Assembly (NCBI RefSeq): GCF_002109495.1
Contig: NZ_LVJN01000012.1
Coordinates: 1-64,000 of the forward strand
Direction of reading: 5' to 3'
Source of the DNA: Magnetofaba australis IT-1
GTDB taxonomy: Bacteria > Pseudomonadota > Magnetococcia > Magnetococcales > Magnetococcaceae
Length of the DNA stretch: 64,000 bases
Positions 49,826 through 58,396 of this stretch are shown here, piece by piece; positions within the stretch are counted from its first letter, which is position 1, and every line of letters begins with the position of its first letter. The notes under the pieces are model-generated. The model was not told the DNA's origin and made no database searches. It saw nothing but the letters and a program-made list of their open reading frames with translations. Position numbers and translations under genes: made by a program.

Positions 49826-52074
49826 TCAGCCACCGTGTAGAGGGTGATGGGCTTGGGCGTGCCGCTGGGTTGGGTCCAAACCAGGACATCACCGGCCTCC
49901 ACCAGCTCGGAGAGGATTTCGTCCCGCTCCCGTTTGGTGAGGAATCGCGACTTGCGGCAGAGCTGGCTGCGGTTGATGCCGCCCGCACCGGATTTGCGGA
50001 TGATCTCCAGCACCCGTTTGTGGTTGTGCTCGACCTGGTTGTCGGCCACATGCCGCTCCACCTGCTCGATGACGGTGGCAACGCTGTGCTGCACCAGCCG
50101 AATGGCCCAGGAGGCGTCCGCTTCCCGAATGACAGGCTGTTCCGGATCGAAGGAGACGGCCCGCACCAGGGCGATCTTGGCGGCGTTCTCGCCGATGCGG
50201 CTGAGCACCGAGGTGTAGGGCGTGCCCCGGGCCTGCCGCAAACGCTCCGTCACCTCGTCGCTGAGGCTGCGGAACAGCTCCCGCGCCTGGGGTGAGATGG
50301 TCGCGGTCATGGGATTCACGGCGGTTTCCGGTCCGGGGAGCATCCCCGCCAGGTTGCCTTCCCCGGGTTTTCCGCCATCGGCGATGCGCTTGATTCCCTC
50401 CATCAGCGATGCAGGCGTTTCCCGGACGGCCCGGTTTCGGTTCTCCTCGGGGTAATCATCCTCGGTCTGGAGAATGATGAAGCGGGCCAGGGAGCCGTCC
50501 CCCACGTTGGCCGATTGCAGGGCGTTCCAGAAATGGTTGGGGGTGGTGGTGCCGTAGATGCACAGGCAGGGCTGGTTGATGTCCTTGCGCGGATTCTTGC
50601 CGTCCCGGCCCGCGTATTCCGTCCCCAGGAACAGGCTGCCCGCCGCCGTGAACATTTCGGTCATGATGTCCAGGATGTCGGTGATGTGGCGGGGACTGCG
50701 GCGGCGGTCGGCGGCGGCGTGGAGAAACATGCCGAACTCGTCCTGCTGGAACAGGATCGCCGGTTGCTGATGAATGGCGTTGAGCAGCCCCGCCCCCGAG
50801 GCGATGCGGTGTCCCCCCAGGAATCGCCCCAGCCCGGCCTCCATGAACAGCTCGTTGATGATCTCCCGGCTGTGATTCTTGCCCGACCCGCTGTCGGCGA
50901 TGCCCACCACGTACAGGTTGGTCCGCAGATTGGTCTCGGTGCGGTAGCGCCGTCCCATGATCGCCCCCAGGGCGCACAAGGCGTTGCCCAGCGCCAGGAC
51001 CGGCTGGGGCCGGGTGGCGGTAGCCAGCATGTAGTCGATCAGCTCCTTCAACACCCCGTCCACGTCCAGGGGATCGAAGCCGGGATCGGGGAAAGCCTGG
51101 ACCTGCTCCTCCTGCGCCGGTTGCTGCTTTCCGGCTTGATCGATCAGCCGTTGCGCCGGGTGGGGTCCTGCCAGACGCGGAATCGACGCCGCCACCTCTC
51201 TGGGATGGGATACGCCGGCGTTGATGCCGCTGGCGATGGTGGCCCGGGCCTCCCGTTCGGTGAGTCCCGCCGCCATGGCCGCCGCCATCAGGCGGGATTC
51301 GGCGGTCTCCTGGGGCAGTTGTCCGGAGCCGATCAGGGTGCCGAGGGCGAAGGCGGCGGTATTGAGGGTGTCGTTGCGGCATCCCGGAGGCGCGGACGCC
51401 ACCTTGGCCACCTCCCCCCGGAGGGCGGCCTCGGCATAGGCCTCTCCGGCATGGGCGGCGTGAGGCATGGGATGCGCCACAACGGTCCGTTTCGGTCGCA
51501 TCTCCTGGGGCAGCATGGCAAGGGCCTGCTCCAGAAAGCGGCGCACCTCCGTCTCCGATGTCTCCGGCAGCTCCTCCAGGACGATCTCCGTCAGGCATCG
51601 CACCGGCCACTGGTAGGGTTGGCCGGTTTCCGGATGAATGGCGTAGGCCACGAACTGCTGACCCTGGCAAAGCACCTCCAGCGGATGCGCCTTGATCCCC
51701 TTGAAGGGGGTGGCGGTGCGGTAGACCAGCATGCGTTTCGGGGGTCTGCCGATGCGGATGGCCGGCGTCTGTCCCAAGGTTTCGAAGGCCAAGGCCTGAA
51801 TGCGGTCCGAAAGCCCGGCATCGTCGGCGATGTCGATATCCACCCCGACGATGAAACCGCCGGCGATGCCGATGCCGGCCTCCGGCCATCCCTTCCACGC
51901 CGCCAGCTCGATGTCGGTGGCACCACGTTCGCCGTGCTTGGTCCAGCCGGGATAATCCACCCACTGTCCACGTTGGAACCGGCCCGGTTTCTTCTCGCCA
52001 GGCATGATGGGCAGGATGGGGTAGCCGTTGGCCAGCAGCCGGTCGCCGTATTCGTGCATGAAATTCCGGGCCAT
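49795..52074 (-). CDS. Phage primase-polymerase/helicase (PrimPol-DUF3987 type)
   Basis: A 759-residue replication protein from the ATG at 52074 (alternative 52101). The N-terminal domain is a bifunctional primase/polymerase: GYPILPIMPGEKKPGRF, then GFIVGVDIDIADD with the paired metal-binding aspartates near 80. The C-terminal ATPase domain has Walker A VGIADSGSGKNHS near 392-404, LFQQDEFGMFLHAA as Walker B, and ICIYGTTTPNHFWNAL, matching DUF3987/VirE-like helicases. It would unwind and prime phage DNA at a neighbouring origin. A winged-helix tail (INRSQLCRKSRFLTKRERDEIL) closes it. Confidence 0.88.
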   Translation of the reverse strand: MARNFMHEYGDRLLANGYPILPIMPGEKKPGRFQRGQWVDYPGWTKHGERGATDIELAAWKGWPEAGIGIAGGFIVGVDIDIADDAGLSDRIQALAFETLGQTPAIRIGRPPKRMLVYRTATPFKGIKAHPLEVLCQGQQFVAYAIHPETGQPYQWPVRCLTEIVLEELPETSETEVRRFLEQALAMLPQEMRPKRTVVAHPMPHAAHAGEAYAEAALRGEVAKVASAPPGCRNDTLNTAAFALGTLIGSGQLPQETAESRLMAAAMAAGLTEREARATIASGINAGVSHPREVAASIPRLAGPHPAQRLIDQAGKQQPAQEEQVQAFPDPGFDPLDVDGVLKELIDYMLATATRPQPVLALGNALCALGAIMGRRYRTETNLRTNLYVVGIADSGSGKNHSREIINELFMEAGLGRFLGGHRIASGAGLLNAIHQQPAILFQQDEFGMFLHAAADRRRSPRHITDILDIMTEMFTAAGSLFLGTEYAGRDGKNPRKDINQPCLCIYGTTTPNHFWNALQSANVGDGSLARFIILQTEDDYPEENRNRAVRETPASLMEGIKRIADGGKPGEGNLAGMLPGPETAVNPMTATISPQARELFRSLSDEVTERLRQARGTPYTSVLSRIGENAAKIALVRAVSFDPEQPVIREADASWAIRLVQHSVATVIEQVERHVADNQVEHNHKRVLEIIRKSGAGGINRSQLCRKSRFLTKRERDEILSELVEAGDVLVWTQPSGTPKPITLYTVAESEMVDGNAP

Positions 52075-52084
52075 GGCCACGACC

Positions 52085-52279
52085 TCAAAACGGGATGTCA
52101 TCGGCCTGGAGCCGGGCGAGTTCGTCCAGGTAGCCGGTGACGGCCACCTCGATCAGGGTCAGGTACTGCTCCACCGTGAAGGTGGCCAGATCGGTCGCGG
52201 GCAGGCTCTCCAGGTATTCGCCGGCCATGGCGGCCGCATGTTTCAAGGCGGCCTGTTCCTCGGGCGTCGGGTCGATCAT
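52085..52279 (-). CDS. Small hypothetical protein between helicase genes
   Basis: A 64-residue acidic helical protein: DPTPEEQAALKHAAAMAGEYLESL, then FTVEQYLTLIEVAVTGYLDELARLQADDIPF. It overlaps the stop of the SF2 helicase (ATGA) and ends just upstream of the primase-helicase start. The 'TPEEQAALxxA...GEYL' phrase is common in small proteins next to phage replication genes. Function unknown. Confidence 0.7.
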   Translation of the reverse strand: MIDPTPEEQAALKHAAAMAGEYLESLPATDLATFTVEQYLTLIEVAVTGYLDELARLQADDIPF

Positions 52280-53868
52280 GTGACGGTCTCCAGAAATTGG
52301 GCGTCCACCACCTCGACGAACCGGTCGGAACGGCGGATGGCGATGCGGTCGGGGATGCGCAGGTGATCCACCAGCTTCATGGCCTCGTCGATGCTGGCCG
52401 GCATGGGCAGTCCCAGGGGGGCGCGGCGGGACCACCAGCGGGCAGCCTGACGTTTGGCCCAGCCGGTGTGCTCCAGGCAAACCCACTCCTTGTGCCAGTT
52501 GAAGCCGCAGAGGTATTCCACCCGCAGCGAGGGCGGCTTGCCCTCCTTTTCGTGGCGGCGGTAGGCGATGTCGTAGACGCGGACCCATTCGGGCCGGTCG
52601 TCGGACAACACCCGTTCCGTGGTGGCGCTGGGGGCGATGCGCAGTTCCGGTGGCGGAAATTCGTGTCCGCATTCGGTGCAGTGGCGAACGGCGGCATGGT
52701 TGATGGTGTTGCACTGGGGACAGGGTTTGACCGGGGCCTCCCCGTCACCCTCCTTTTCCTTGGAGCCCGAGCGCACTTGGTCGATGGGCCCGTGCCGGGA
52801 GACGTTGCCGGCGAAATCCAGCACCAGGCAGTCCTTCTTGCCGGGATGCAGACGGGTGCCGCGTCCGGCAATCTGCACGTAGAGCCCGGCGGATTTGGTG
52901 GGGCGCAGCATGGCGATGAGGTCCACTGCCGGGGCGTTGAACCCCGTGGTCAGAACGTTCATGGCCGCCAACGCCCGGATCTCCCCCCGCTTGAACGCCT
53001 GGACGATGGCGTCCCGCTCCGCCTTGGGGGTGTTGCCGAAGATGCACTCACAGGAATGGCCCCGGGCGCGGATGGCGTCCCGCACATGCTCGGCGTGGGC
53101 GACGCCGGAGCAGAAGACCAGCCACGCCTGACGATCCTTGCCGTAGGAGATGATCTCCTCGACGGCGTCCTGGGTGACCGGATCCAGATCCACGGCGGCT
53201 TCGAGCTGACTGGCGATGAACTCCCCGCCACGGGTGCCGACGCCGGTGACGTCCAGTTGTGTTTCGGTCTGTTTGCTCACCAGGGGGCAGAGAAACTCCT
53301 GGTCGATGAGGTCGCGCACTGACGCCTCATAGGCGATGTCGTCGAACAGGGCGTCTTTCCCCTCATGGAGCAGGCCGGAATCCATCCGGTACGGGGTGGC
53401 GGTGAAACCGACGATCTTGAGGGTGGGATTGATGCGCTTCAGGTCCTCCAGAAAGCGCCGGTACATGGTGTCGCTCTTCCGGGGAATGAGATGGGCCTCG
53501 TCCACCAGCACCAAATCGCAGCGCTGGATGTCGTAAGCCCGTTTGTGGACCGATTGGATGCCGCAGAAGAGCACCTGGGATTCGGTGTCCCGGCTGTTCA
53601 GTCCGGCGCTGAAGATTCCAGCCGGGGCCTCGGGCCACAGGCCGATCAGCTCGGCGAAGTTCTGCCGGATCAGCTCACGGACGTGGGTCAGGACAATGAT
53701 GCGGGTGTCCGGAAAGCGCTCGATGGCCCCCCTGATGAAATAGCCCATCACCAGCGACTTGCCCCCGGCAGTGGGGATCACCACCAGGCAGTTGCCGCCG
53801 TTCTCCTCGAAATAGGCGTAGATGGCATCGTGGGCCTCCTGCTGGTAGGGGCGCATGGGGTGCGACAT
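52276..53868 (-). CDS. SF2 DEAD/DEAH-box helicase (SSL2/RAD25-like)
   Basis: A 530-residue helicase. Motifs in order: RPYQQEAHDAIYAYF (Q-motif-like), VVIPTAGGKSLVM (I), VLTHVRELIRQN (Ia), VLVDEAHLI (II, DEAH), GFTATPYRMD (III), VFCSGVAHAEHVRDAI (IV), ALAAMNVLTTGFNAPAVDLIAML (V) and QIAGRGTRLHPGKKDCLVLDFAGN (VI). A zinc ribbon CPQCN...CTECG sits near residue 390-410, and the C-terminal ~100 residues carry a domain with HKEWVCLEHTGWAKRQAARWW. Typical phage replication/recombination helicase. Overlaps the next gene by ATGA. Confidence 0.93.
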   Translation of the reverse strand: MSHPMRPYQQEAHDAIYAYFEENGGNCLVVIPTAGGKSLVMGYFIRGAIERFPDTRIIVLTHVRELIRQNFAELIGLWPEAPAGIFSAGLNSRDTESQVLFCGIQSVHKRAYDIQRCDLVLVDEAHLIPRKSDTMYRRFLEDLKRINPTLKIVGFTATPYRMDSGLLHEGKDALFDDIAYEASVRDLIDQEFLCPLVSKQTETQLDVTGVGTRGGEFIASQLEAAVDLDPVTQDAVEEIISYGKDRQAWLVFCSGVAHAEHVRDAIRARGHSCECIFGNTPKAERDAIVQAFKRGEIRALAAMNVLTTGFNAPAVDLIAMLRPTKSAGLYVQIAGRGTRLHPGKKDCLVLDFAGNVSRHGPIDQVRSGSKEKEGDGEAPVKPCPQCNTINHAAVRHCTECGHEFPPPELRIAPSATTERVLSDDRPEWVRVYDIAYRRHEKEGKPPSLRVEYLCGFNWHKEWVCLEHTGWAKRQAARWWSRRAPLGLPMPASIDEAMKLVDHLRIPDRIAIRRSDRFVEVVDAQFLETVT

Positions 53869-53877
53869 GGCTGCCTC

Positions 53878-54825
53878 CTACGCCTGCGCCGGGCAGGGCG
53901 GCCCGTTGCGCCAGAGGTTGCCGTCCGGAAAGCGGTACAACACCCACTCCTGGCTGGCGTCGGCGTCGATCTGTTCGCCGGCGACCAAGTCGGGAATGAA
54001 CAGGTGGTGGCCGCAACCCTGGCGTTGATCGGCGATGGCGACGACCTGATCCCACCGGGCGCAATGCCAGGTTCCATCGGCAACCGGCGTGACATGCAGG
54101 CAGGTGCGGCAGTTGATCTCCGGCATCTCCCCCTCATGGCACAAGCCGTGATGGGCGCAAAACCGGCACTGGTACCAGGAGGCATCCTCGCTGATGCGCG
54201 CCGGGGGATGGGCGGCTTCGATGATCCGGCGCGCCTTGGCCAGCAGCCGTTCCGCCTCCGCCGGTTCGGCCCGGATCCGTTCGGCATGGAGTTCATCGGT
54301 ATCCTTGCAGACCGCCAGATACAGGGCCCGGGTCATGCCGGTCAGGGCCATGTAGATCTGCATCTGGGCGAAATGCTGCGGCTTGGCCAGCCGGACGCCC
54401 TTGGCCTTCAGTTCGTTGAAGGATTTGGCGTTGTGGGTCTTGAACTCGCAGACGTGCCAAGTCTTCGGAGCCTCCGGAACGCCCAGCGCCACCCCATCCA
54501 GGCTGCCGCCGAAGTGGCCGCCATGGGCCTCCACCCGCCACTGGCGTCCGCTGTCCGGATTGACGTCCAGGACAGTGACGCCGATGCGGCGCAGGTTGGC
54601 CACCAGACGCTCCTCTTCGCGCTGGCCGGTCTCGAACAGCCGCAGCATCCGCCCGGAGAACGCCGACCGGGTGGTCCAGTGGAAGTCCAGCCACAGGGCG
54701 CGCTCGCACTCCTTGCCGATGAGCGAAGCACCCAGGTGGGCGCGGAACCCATCCTCGGCGTCCGCCTCGTAGGCGGCCATGATGGCCTGTACCGTGGCCG
54801 ATTGCGGTGGCGGCAGCTTGGCCAT
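53878..54825 (-). CDS. PD-(D/E)XK nuclease with cysteine-rich C-terminus
   Basis: A 315-residue protein from the ATG at 54825. The nuclease core has SLIGKECERALWLDFHW, EERLVANLRRIG, HFGGSLDGVALG (catalytic aspartate) and WHVCEFKTHN (E-x-K). Then KPQHFAQMQIYMALTGMTRALYLAV follows, as in RecB/Cas4-type phage exonucleases. The C-terminal third has many cysteines (CRFCAHHGLC; CRTCLHVTP; WHCARWDQ; QGCGHH), probably binding zinc or an iron-sulfur cluster. It probably resects DNA ends for recombination with the SSB-like and ATPase genes upstream. Confidence 0.88.
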   Translation of the reverse strand: MAKLPPPQSATVQAIMAAYEADAEDGFRAHLGASLIGKECERALWLDFHWTTRSAFSGRMLRLFETGQREEERLVANLRRIGVTVLDVNPDSGRQWRVEAHGGHFGGSLDGVALGVPEAPKTWHVCEFKTHNAKSFNELKAKGVRLAKPQHFAQMQIYMALTGMTRALYLAVCKDTDELHAERIRAEPAEAERLLAKARRIIEAAHPPARISEDASWYQCRFCAHHGLCHEGEMPEINCRTCLHVTPVADGTWHCARWDQVVAIADQRQGCGHHLFIPDLVAGEQIDADASQEWVLYRFPDGNLWRNGPPCPAQA

Positions 54826-55214
54826 CACCGGGCTCCATGGGTATCCAGAAGGCGGTGCGCCTGATCCAGCACCGACCGCCATTCGTCATCGCCGTAATCG
54901 GGACGCACGGTTTCGATGATGCAGTCCTTGAGGCGGTAGCGGCGGTCACGGGAACTCCCCGGCAGGGACTTCATGTGCGCCTGCAACTCGGCGATCTCCC
55001 GGCGCTTGTGGCGCAAGGCGGTGCGGGCGCGGTGGAACCAGTCCGGGTCCATGCGGGTGCGTCCGGCTTGGCAGGCCAGATTCTGGGCGGCGATCTGGTC
55101 CTTGATCGCCGCCGCATCGGTCTGCATGCGGACCAACAGCGACTGGCACGCGGCCCGGTTATCGGGAAACGATCCCCCGGGGGGTGAGGATGTGTCGTGC
55201 GGAAATTGATTCAT
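54825..55214 (-). CDS. Hypothetical protein of the recombination operon
   Basis: A 129-residue charged protein: NRAACQSLLVRMQTDAAAIKDQIAAQN, DPDWFHRARTALRHKRREIAELQAHMKSL, RRYRLKDCIIETVRPDYGDDEWRSVLDQAHRLL. Mostly helical with coiled-coil tendency. Its stop overlaps the nuclease start (TGATG). It could be a partner of the nuclease or the SSB-like protein; this is inferred only from coupling. Confidence 0.7.
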   Translation of the reverse strand: MNQFPHDTSSPPGGSFPDNRAACQSLLVRMQTDAAAIKDQIAAQNLACQAGRTRMDPDWFHRARTALRHKRREIAELQAHMKSLPGSSRDRRYRLKDCIIETVRPDYGDDEWRSVLDQAHRLLDTHGAR

Positions 55215-55243
55215 CTTTCAGGCTCCATCTCGTCATGCGCCCA

Positions 55244-55272
55244 GCGCCGGACCGTTCTGGACGGCCCGGCGC
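55244..55272 (-). other. GC-rich hairpin in the recombination operon
   Basis: GCGCCGG (55244-55250) pairs with CCGGCGC (55266-55272), with additional CCGT/ACGG pairing inside. No T tract follows. It may be an mRNA-processing or stability element. Confidence 0.45.
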
Positions 55273-55284
55273 GACCTGGAAGGA

Positions 55285-55845
55285 TCACCCCATGCGCCGC
55301 CAGGGGGCGGTTCCCGTGTTCTGGGCCGGCGCGGGCTGGGGCTGGACGGCCTGGTTCTGCGGCGGGGTCGGCTGCTGCCGGGGGGCCTGATAGGTGGCGG
55401 GCGATTGCTGGGGGGCCGCGCCGGGAGGCGTCTGCACGGGGGGAGCCGGTTGCCGTTGCTGGTTGGCGGGCTTGTAGCCCTTGACCTCGTTGTAGCCCGA
55501 CTGCCCCACGGCCACCTTCACCAGCAGGGGCTGGAAATGCAGCTCCTCGCTATCGGAAACCTGCATCCGTCCGATGGCGTGGCAGATGGCGGAGAGAGTA
55601 CGCTGGGCAATCTCCACCGCCTGGCTGTTGGGGTTGATGAGATTCAGGCGGTCGAACAGCTTGCCCCCGGCATGGGGACCGTTCACCACATCCATCTCCA
55701 GGAACAGGTACTGCCCTGTCCCCGCCTTGGTGGGGCGGAATTCGGAGTGGATGATCTGGGCCAGGTAATCCCCGGGCGGCAGGGTCTCCTGGGGGCGGTT
55801 GGGGTCCACCTGGGAGGCGTCGAAGGTATTGCCGAAGTTGGCCAT
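55285..55845 (-). CDS. DUF669-family SSB-like recombination protein
   Basis: A 186-residue protein from the ATG at 55845 (GAGGAG upstream). The N-terminal 115 residues match DUF669: PPGDYLAQIIHSEFRPTKAGTGQYLFLEMDVVNGPHAGGKLFDRLNLINPNSQAVEIAQRTLSAICHAIG. The C-terminal tail is Pro/Gln-rich and ends NTGTAPWRRMG, a PWRR-type acidic-less tail like SSB linkers and tips. Such proteins accompany phage annealing/ATPase systems. It lies between the RecA-like ATPase and the nuclease. Confidence 0.84.
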   Translation of the reverse strand: MANFGNTFDASQVDPNRPQETLPPGDYLAQIIHSEFRPTKAGTGQYLFLEMDVVNGPHAGGKLFDRLNLINPNSQAVEIAQRTLSAICHAIGRMQVSDSEELHFQPLLVKVAVGQSGYNEVKGYKPANQQRQPAPPVQTPPGAAPQQSPATYQAPRQQPTPPQNQAVQPQPAPAQNTGTAPWRRMG

Positions 55846-55858
55846 GGTAATGGTCTCC

Positions 55859-56623
55859 TCAAGTCTGGTCTGGGATGGGCTGGCCACCGAGCTGCGCCTG
55901 CAGGGCGTTCCACTCCAGGGGCAGCTCGGGGGAGAGGTTGTAGCGGTTCTTGGCCAGGAAGGCGGGACGCTCCTGGGTGTAGAGCGCCCGCTGGCCGGTG
56001 CCGACGGCCCGGTTGACCTGCTTGCCGAAGCCGACGTTGGATTTGGTGGTGGCCACCTTGTAGTTGGCGAACAGTACGGCGTCGGAATGCTCCTGGATCA
56101 ACGCCGCCGCCTTGGCGTGGAGCTTGATCTCGTACCGGTCGTAAGGCTCCGTCTCCGGGGAATCGAACCGCTTGATCACGGCGTGGGCGATCTGCACCAC
56201 CCCCATGCCGCGTTCATCGCGCAGGCGGTTCAGGCGGGCGATGTACTCGTTGCGCCACAGGTCGATGGCGAAGGTGTAGCCCTTGCCGTAGCCCACCTCC
56301 TCGATGGAGTTGATCCCCTGCTGGCGGCAGACCTCGGCCCAGATGAGGGGCTCCAGCCAGTCGAGGCTGTCGATGACCGCCGTCTCATAGTCGTGGGGCT
56401 CGTTGATGAGGGCGTCCATGCCGGCCAGAAAATCCGGCAGGGTTCGGAACAGCGGGAAGACCGTCGCCTGGATCAGCCCCAAGCCATCCTCGGTGAGCAG
56501 GCCCACCGGATTGGGGGCGGAAAACCCGAAGGTGGTCTTGCCCACGCCGGCGGTGCCATAAACGGTGAGCAACGGCGGGCGCATGGATTGGGTGGTGCTC
56601 AGGGAAAGCAGCGAGATGGCCAT
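55859..56623 (-). CDS. RecA-like ATP-binding protein (Sak4/AAA_24 type)
   Basis: A 254-residue ATPase from the ATG at 56623, which overlaps the preceding stop (TGATG); a longer in-frame extension has the wrong composition. It shows Walker A VYGTAGVGKTTFGF near residue 20-33, VGLLTEDGLGLI, a Walker B-like YETAVIDSLDWLE, and GVVQIAHAVIKRFDSPE as sensor. The C-terminal FGKQVNRAVGTGQRALYTQERPAFLAKNRYNLSPELPLEWN matches phage single-strand annealing/recombinase ATPases. Works with the SSB-like protein and the nuclease. Confidence 0.88.
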   Translation of the reverse strand: MAISLLSLSTTQSMRPPLLTVYGTAGVGKTTFGFSAPNPVGLLTEDGLGLIQATVFPLFRTLPDFLAGMDALINEPHDYETAVIDSLDWLEPLIWAEVCRQQGINSIEEVGYGKGYTFAIDLWRNEYIARLNRLRDERGMGVVQIAHAVIKRFDSPETEPYDRYEIKLHAKAAALIQEHSDAVLFANYKVATTKSNVGFGKQVNRAVGTGQRALYTQERPAFLAKNRYNLSPELPLEWNALQAQLGGQPIPDQT

Positions 56624-57093
56624 CACGCGCCCCCCTTGATCTCGATGCGGAAGGAGGGTTTGCCGACCTTGAGAATCCGGGCGGCGGCGAAGGCCTGCTG
56701 GATGTGCGGAGGCCAGGCGGTATAGCGGCGCTCCTGCACTTTGTAGACGGTGTCCAGGTAGTGGCCGGGGTCCACCCCATCGCGCCGGATCTCCTCCGCG
56801 ATGGCGGCCAGCTTCTCCTGGTCCCATTCGGGCTTCTTGGGCATGTCGTTGACGATGACGAAATGCCCGTCCTCGAAGCGGACGATGCCGGTGGGTTTAC
56901 CCTGGTCCCGGCGGACGGCATCCGCCCGTGCGCCGAATTTGAGCTGCTTGGCCTGATCCAGCAGCGTCTTGATCCGCTTGATCTCCTGGGCCTGAACCTC
57001 GACGGCGCTTTCCAGCTCCGCCAGCTCCAGGGTCTCCATGGCCGCCACCTGCTCGGCGCACATGGCGGTCAAAGCCAACAACGGTGTGTTCAT
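56623..57093 (-). CDS. Hypothetical protein preceding the Sak4-like ATPase
   Basis: A 156-residue protein from the ATG at 57093 (AGGAG upstream). The N-terminal half is a coiled coil (MCAEQVAAMETLELAELESAVEVQAQEIKRIKTLLDQAKQL), the second half has GIVRFEDGHFVIVNDMPKKPEWDQEKLAAIAEEI and ERRYTAWPPHIQQAFAAARILKVG. Such genes regularly precede phage ATPases; function unknown. Translation is coupled to the ATPase. Confidence 0.72.
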   Translation of the reverse strand: MNTPLLALTAMCAEQVAAMETLELAELESAVEVQAQEIKRIKTLLDQAKQLKFGARADAVRRDQGKPTGIVRFEDGHFVIVNDMPKKPEWDQEKLAAIAEEIRRDGVDPGHYLDTVYKVQERRYTAWPPHIQQAFAAARILKVGKPSFRIEIKGGA

Positions 57094-57289
57094 CTCCTGT
57101 CTCCTCATGTCCCATGCCCCCGGTTGATGGGGGAGCCGGATGGCCTCGGGGGCATGCCGGTCAACCCAGCCCGGCCATCCGCAATCCCTGAAAATCTGAA
57201 AAAACGATGCAGAAAAAATGCGTTGCCGTCGTCGCCGGAACCCTGGAAGGCATATGGCCTCCCGGTTTCGAACCGGCTTCAACCCACTC

Positions 57290-58138
57290 TCATCCGTTTG
57301 AATTCACGGCAAACCGCTCCTTCATGGGTTCCGCCGGACCCACATTGCGGACCGATGCCATCACTTTCCTGGTCAGAGCGGCGATATCCGTGGGCTCCAG
57401 CGGATCCAGGCCCAAAGCGCCGGAGGCCTTGGCGGGATAGCCCCAGACATTGCGGTGGTCGGTGATCAAGGCGGTCTGAAGGGAGCCGTCCTTCCAGACG
57501 TCGGCCACGGAGAGCACCAAGTCCGAAACGCACATCAACTCGTGGACGACCTCATCCGGCAGGTCCGGAAATGGGCGGGAGTTCGATCCCACCATCTCGG
57601 TGGAAGACTTAAGCGGAAAGGTGATCCAGACGTGGATGCCACGCAGGGAGGCGCGGAAGATCTGCCGCAGGAGGCGGATCAGCAGGGTGTTCTGCAGTTG
57701 GTGAAAGGCGGTGGTGTTGTCCTTCCCCAACCATTCGGGGAGTCCCTGGCAATGCCATTCGAGGATGGCCCGGATCCCCCATCCACGGATCAGGACATTC
57801 TCGACGTTTTCCGTGGGGTCGATCCCACCCATGTCCTGAAGGACCGAAGCGTGATGCTGGGAGCTGAACAGCAGGTCGCCATTCAAGGAGGGATTCCCGC
57901 CCCCGATGAGCACCGCCAGATCCATCAGGCCGGCCCAGTCATGCGCCTGCAGTGTCTGGCTTTGGAACTGGCCGTGGCCGAGTGTTCCCAATCCAGCATC
58001 GACCAGCAGGGCATTGGTGGTGGGGAGGCTCCGGATCAAAGGCCAAAAGTCATGCTCCGGCGAAGAAAAGATCCCCCCTTTGATTCCCATCCTGTATGAT
58101 GAGGAGCGGCCTCTGTCGGTCTGGGGTGATCCGTTCAT
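57290..58138 (-). CDS. Unassigned protein, possibly a P-loop-less Sak4-like relative
   Basis: A 282-residue protein, first gene of the leftward operon and divergent from the NLR-like genes. I do not recognise it firmly. The region FPDLPDEVVHELMCVSDLVLSVADVWKDG and the end SGALGLDPLEPTDIAALTRKV resemble the C-terminal half of phage RecA/Sak4 ATPases, and NALLVDAGLGT looks like a Walker B strand. No GKT P-loop is present, so it may be a degenerate, non-hydrolysing relative or an unrelated fold. A short hairpin CCGGTT-TCG-AACCGG lies at 57262-57276 behind it. Confidence 0.6.
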   Translation of the reverse strand: MNGSPQTDRGRSSSYRMGIKGGIFSSPEHDFWPLIRSLPTTNALLVDAGLGTLGHGQFQSQTLQAHDWAGLMDLAVLIGGGNPSLNGDLLFSSQHHASVLQDMGGIDPTENVENVLIRGWGIRAILEWHCQGLPEWLGKDNTTAFHQLQNTLLIRLLRQIFRASLRGIHVWITFPLKSSTEMVGSNSRPFPDLPDEVVHELMCVSDLVLSVADVWKDGSLQTALITDHRNVWGYPAKASGALGLDPLEPTDIAALTRKVMASVRNVGPAEPMKERFAVNSNG

Positions 58139-58324
58139 GCTCCAGCTCCTCCAGCTGTTCCTGCGGCTGTGAAGAAGTTTGAAAAATGGCCGACCCGCCG
58201 CTTACGCATCGCTGGAAACCAGTCATCCGTACCTGTGACGGGTCGGCAGAGTTGGTCCGACACTTACGACGGAAACAGCTGCTTCTGGGGTATTGGATGG
58301 CATTTCAGGGGGGATGGAAATCGC

Positions 58325-58348
58325 ACATACCGTTACGAAACGGTATGT
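58325..58348. promoter_or_regulatory. Perfect 10-bp palindrome upstream of the NLR pair
   Basis: ACATACCGTT-ACGA-AACGGTATGT is a perfect 10-bp inverted repeat with a 4-base centre, 49 bases before the TTG start of the first NLR-like gene and 186 bases from the divergent phage gene. It has the size and symmetry of a repressor operator. No nearby gene is an obvious CI/Cro repressor. Confidence 0.6.
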
Positions 58349-58396
58349 AACGCCCTGTACGGATAACCTTGTCCGAGTGATTGAGGGGGGCTTGAG

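Larger units (their letters stand above)
14494..58138. mobile_element. Siphovirus-type prophage (right border uncertain)
   Basis: A continuous set of recombinase, lysis, tail, head, packaging and replication genes occupies this span. The left limit is set where the recombinase module meets the efflux pump. The right limit is set after the last phage-like gene (57290-58138), but the two NLR-like genes beyond it may be carried as cargo and the true attachment site could lie outside the window. No direct repeat that could be attL/attR was identified by eye. All core blocks look intact: no broken capsid, portal, terminase or tape-measure gene was seen. Confidence 0.8.

Noticed and set aside
50515-52140. 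541-codon rightward frame
   Set aside because: Antisense of the primase-helicase, which carries real Walker and PrimPol motifs.
58186-58350. 54-codon rightward ORF between the unknown gene and the NLR pair
   Set aside because: No Shine-Dalgarno, and its end runs through the palindrome. It could be real but evidence is too thin to list as a gene.
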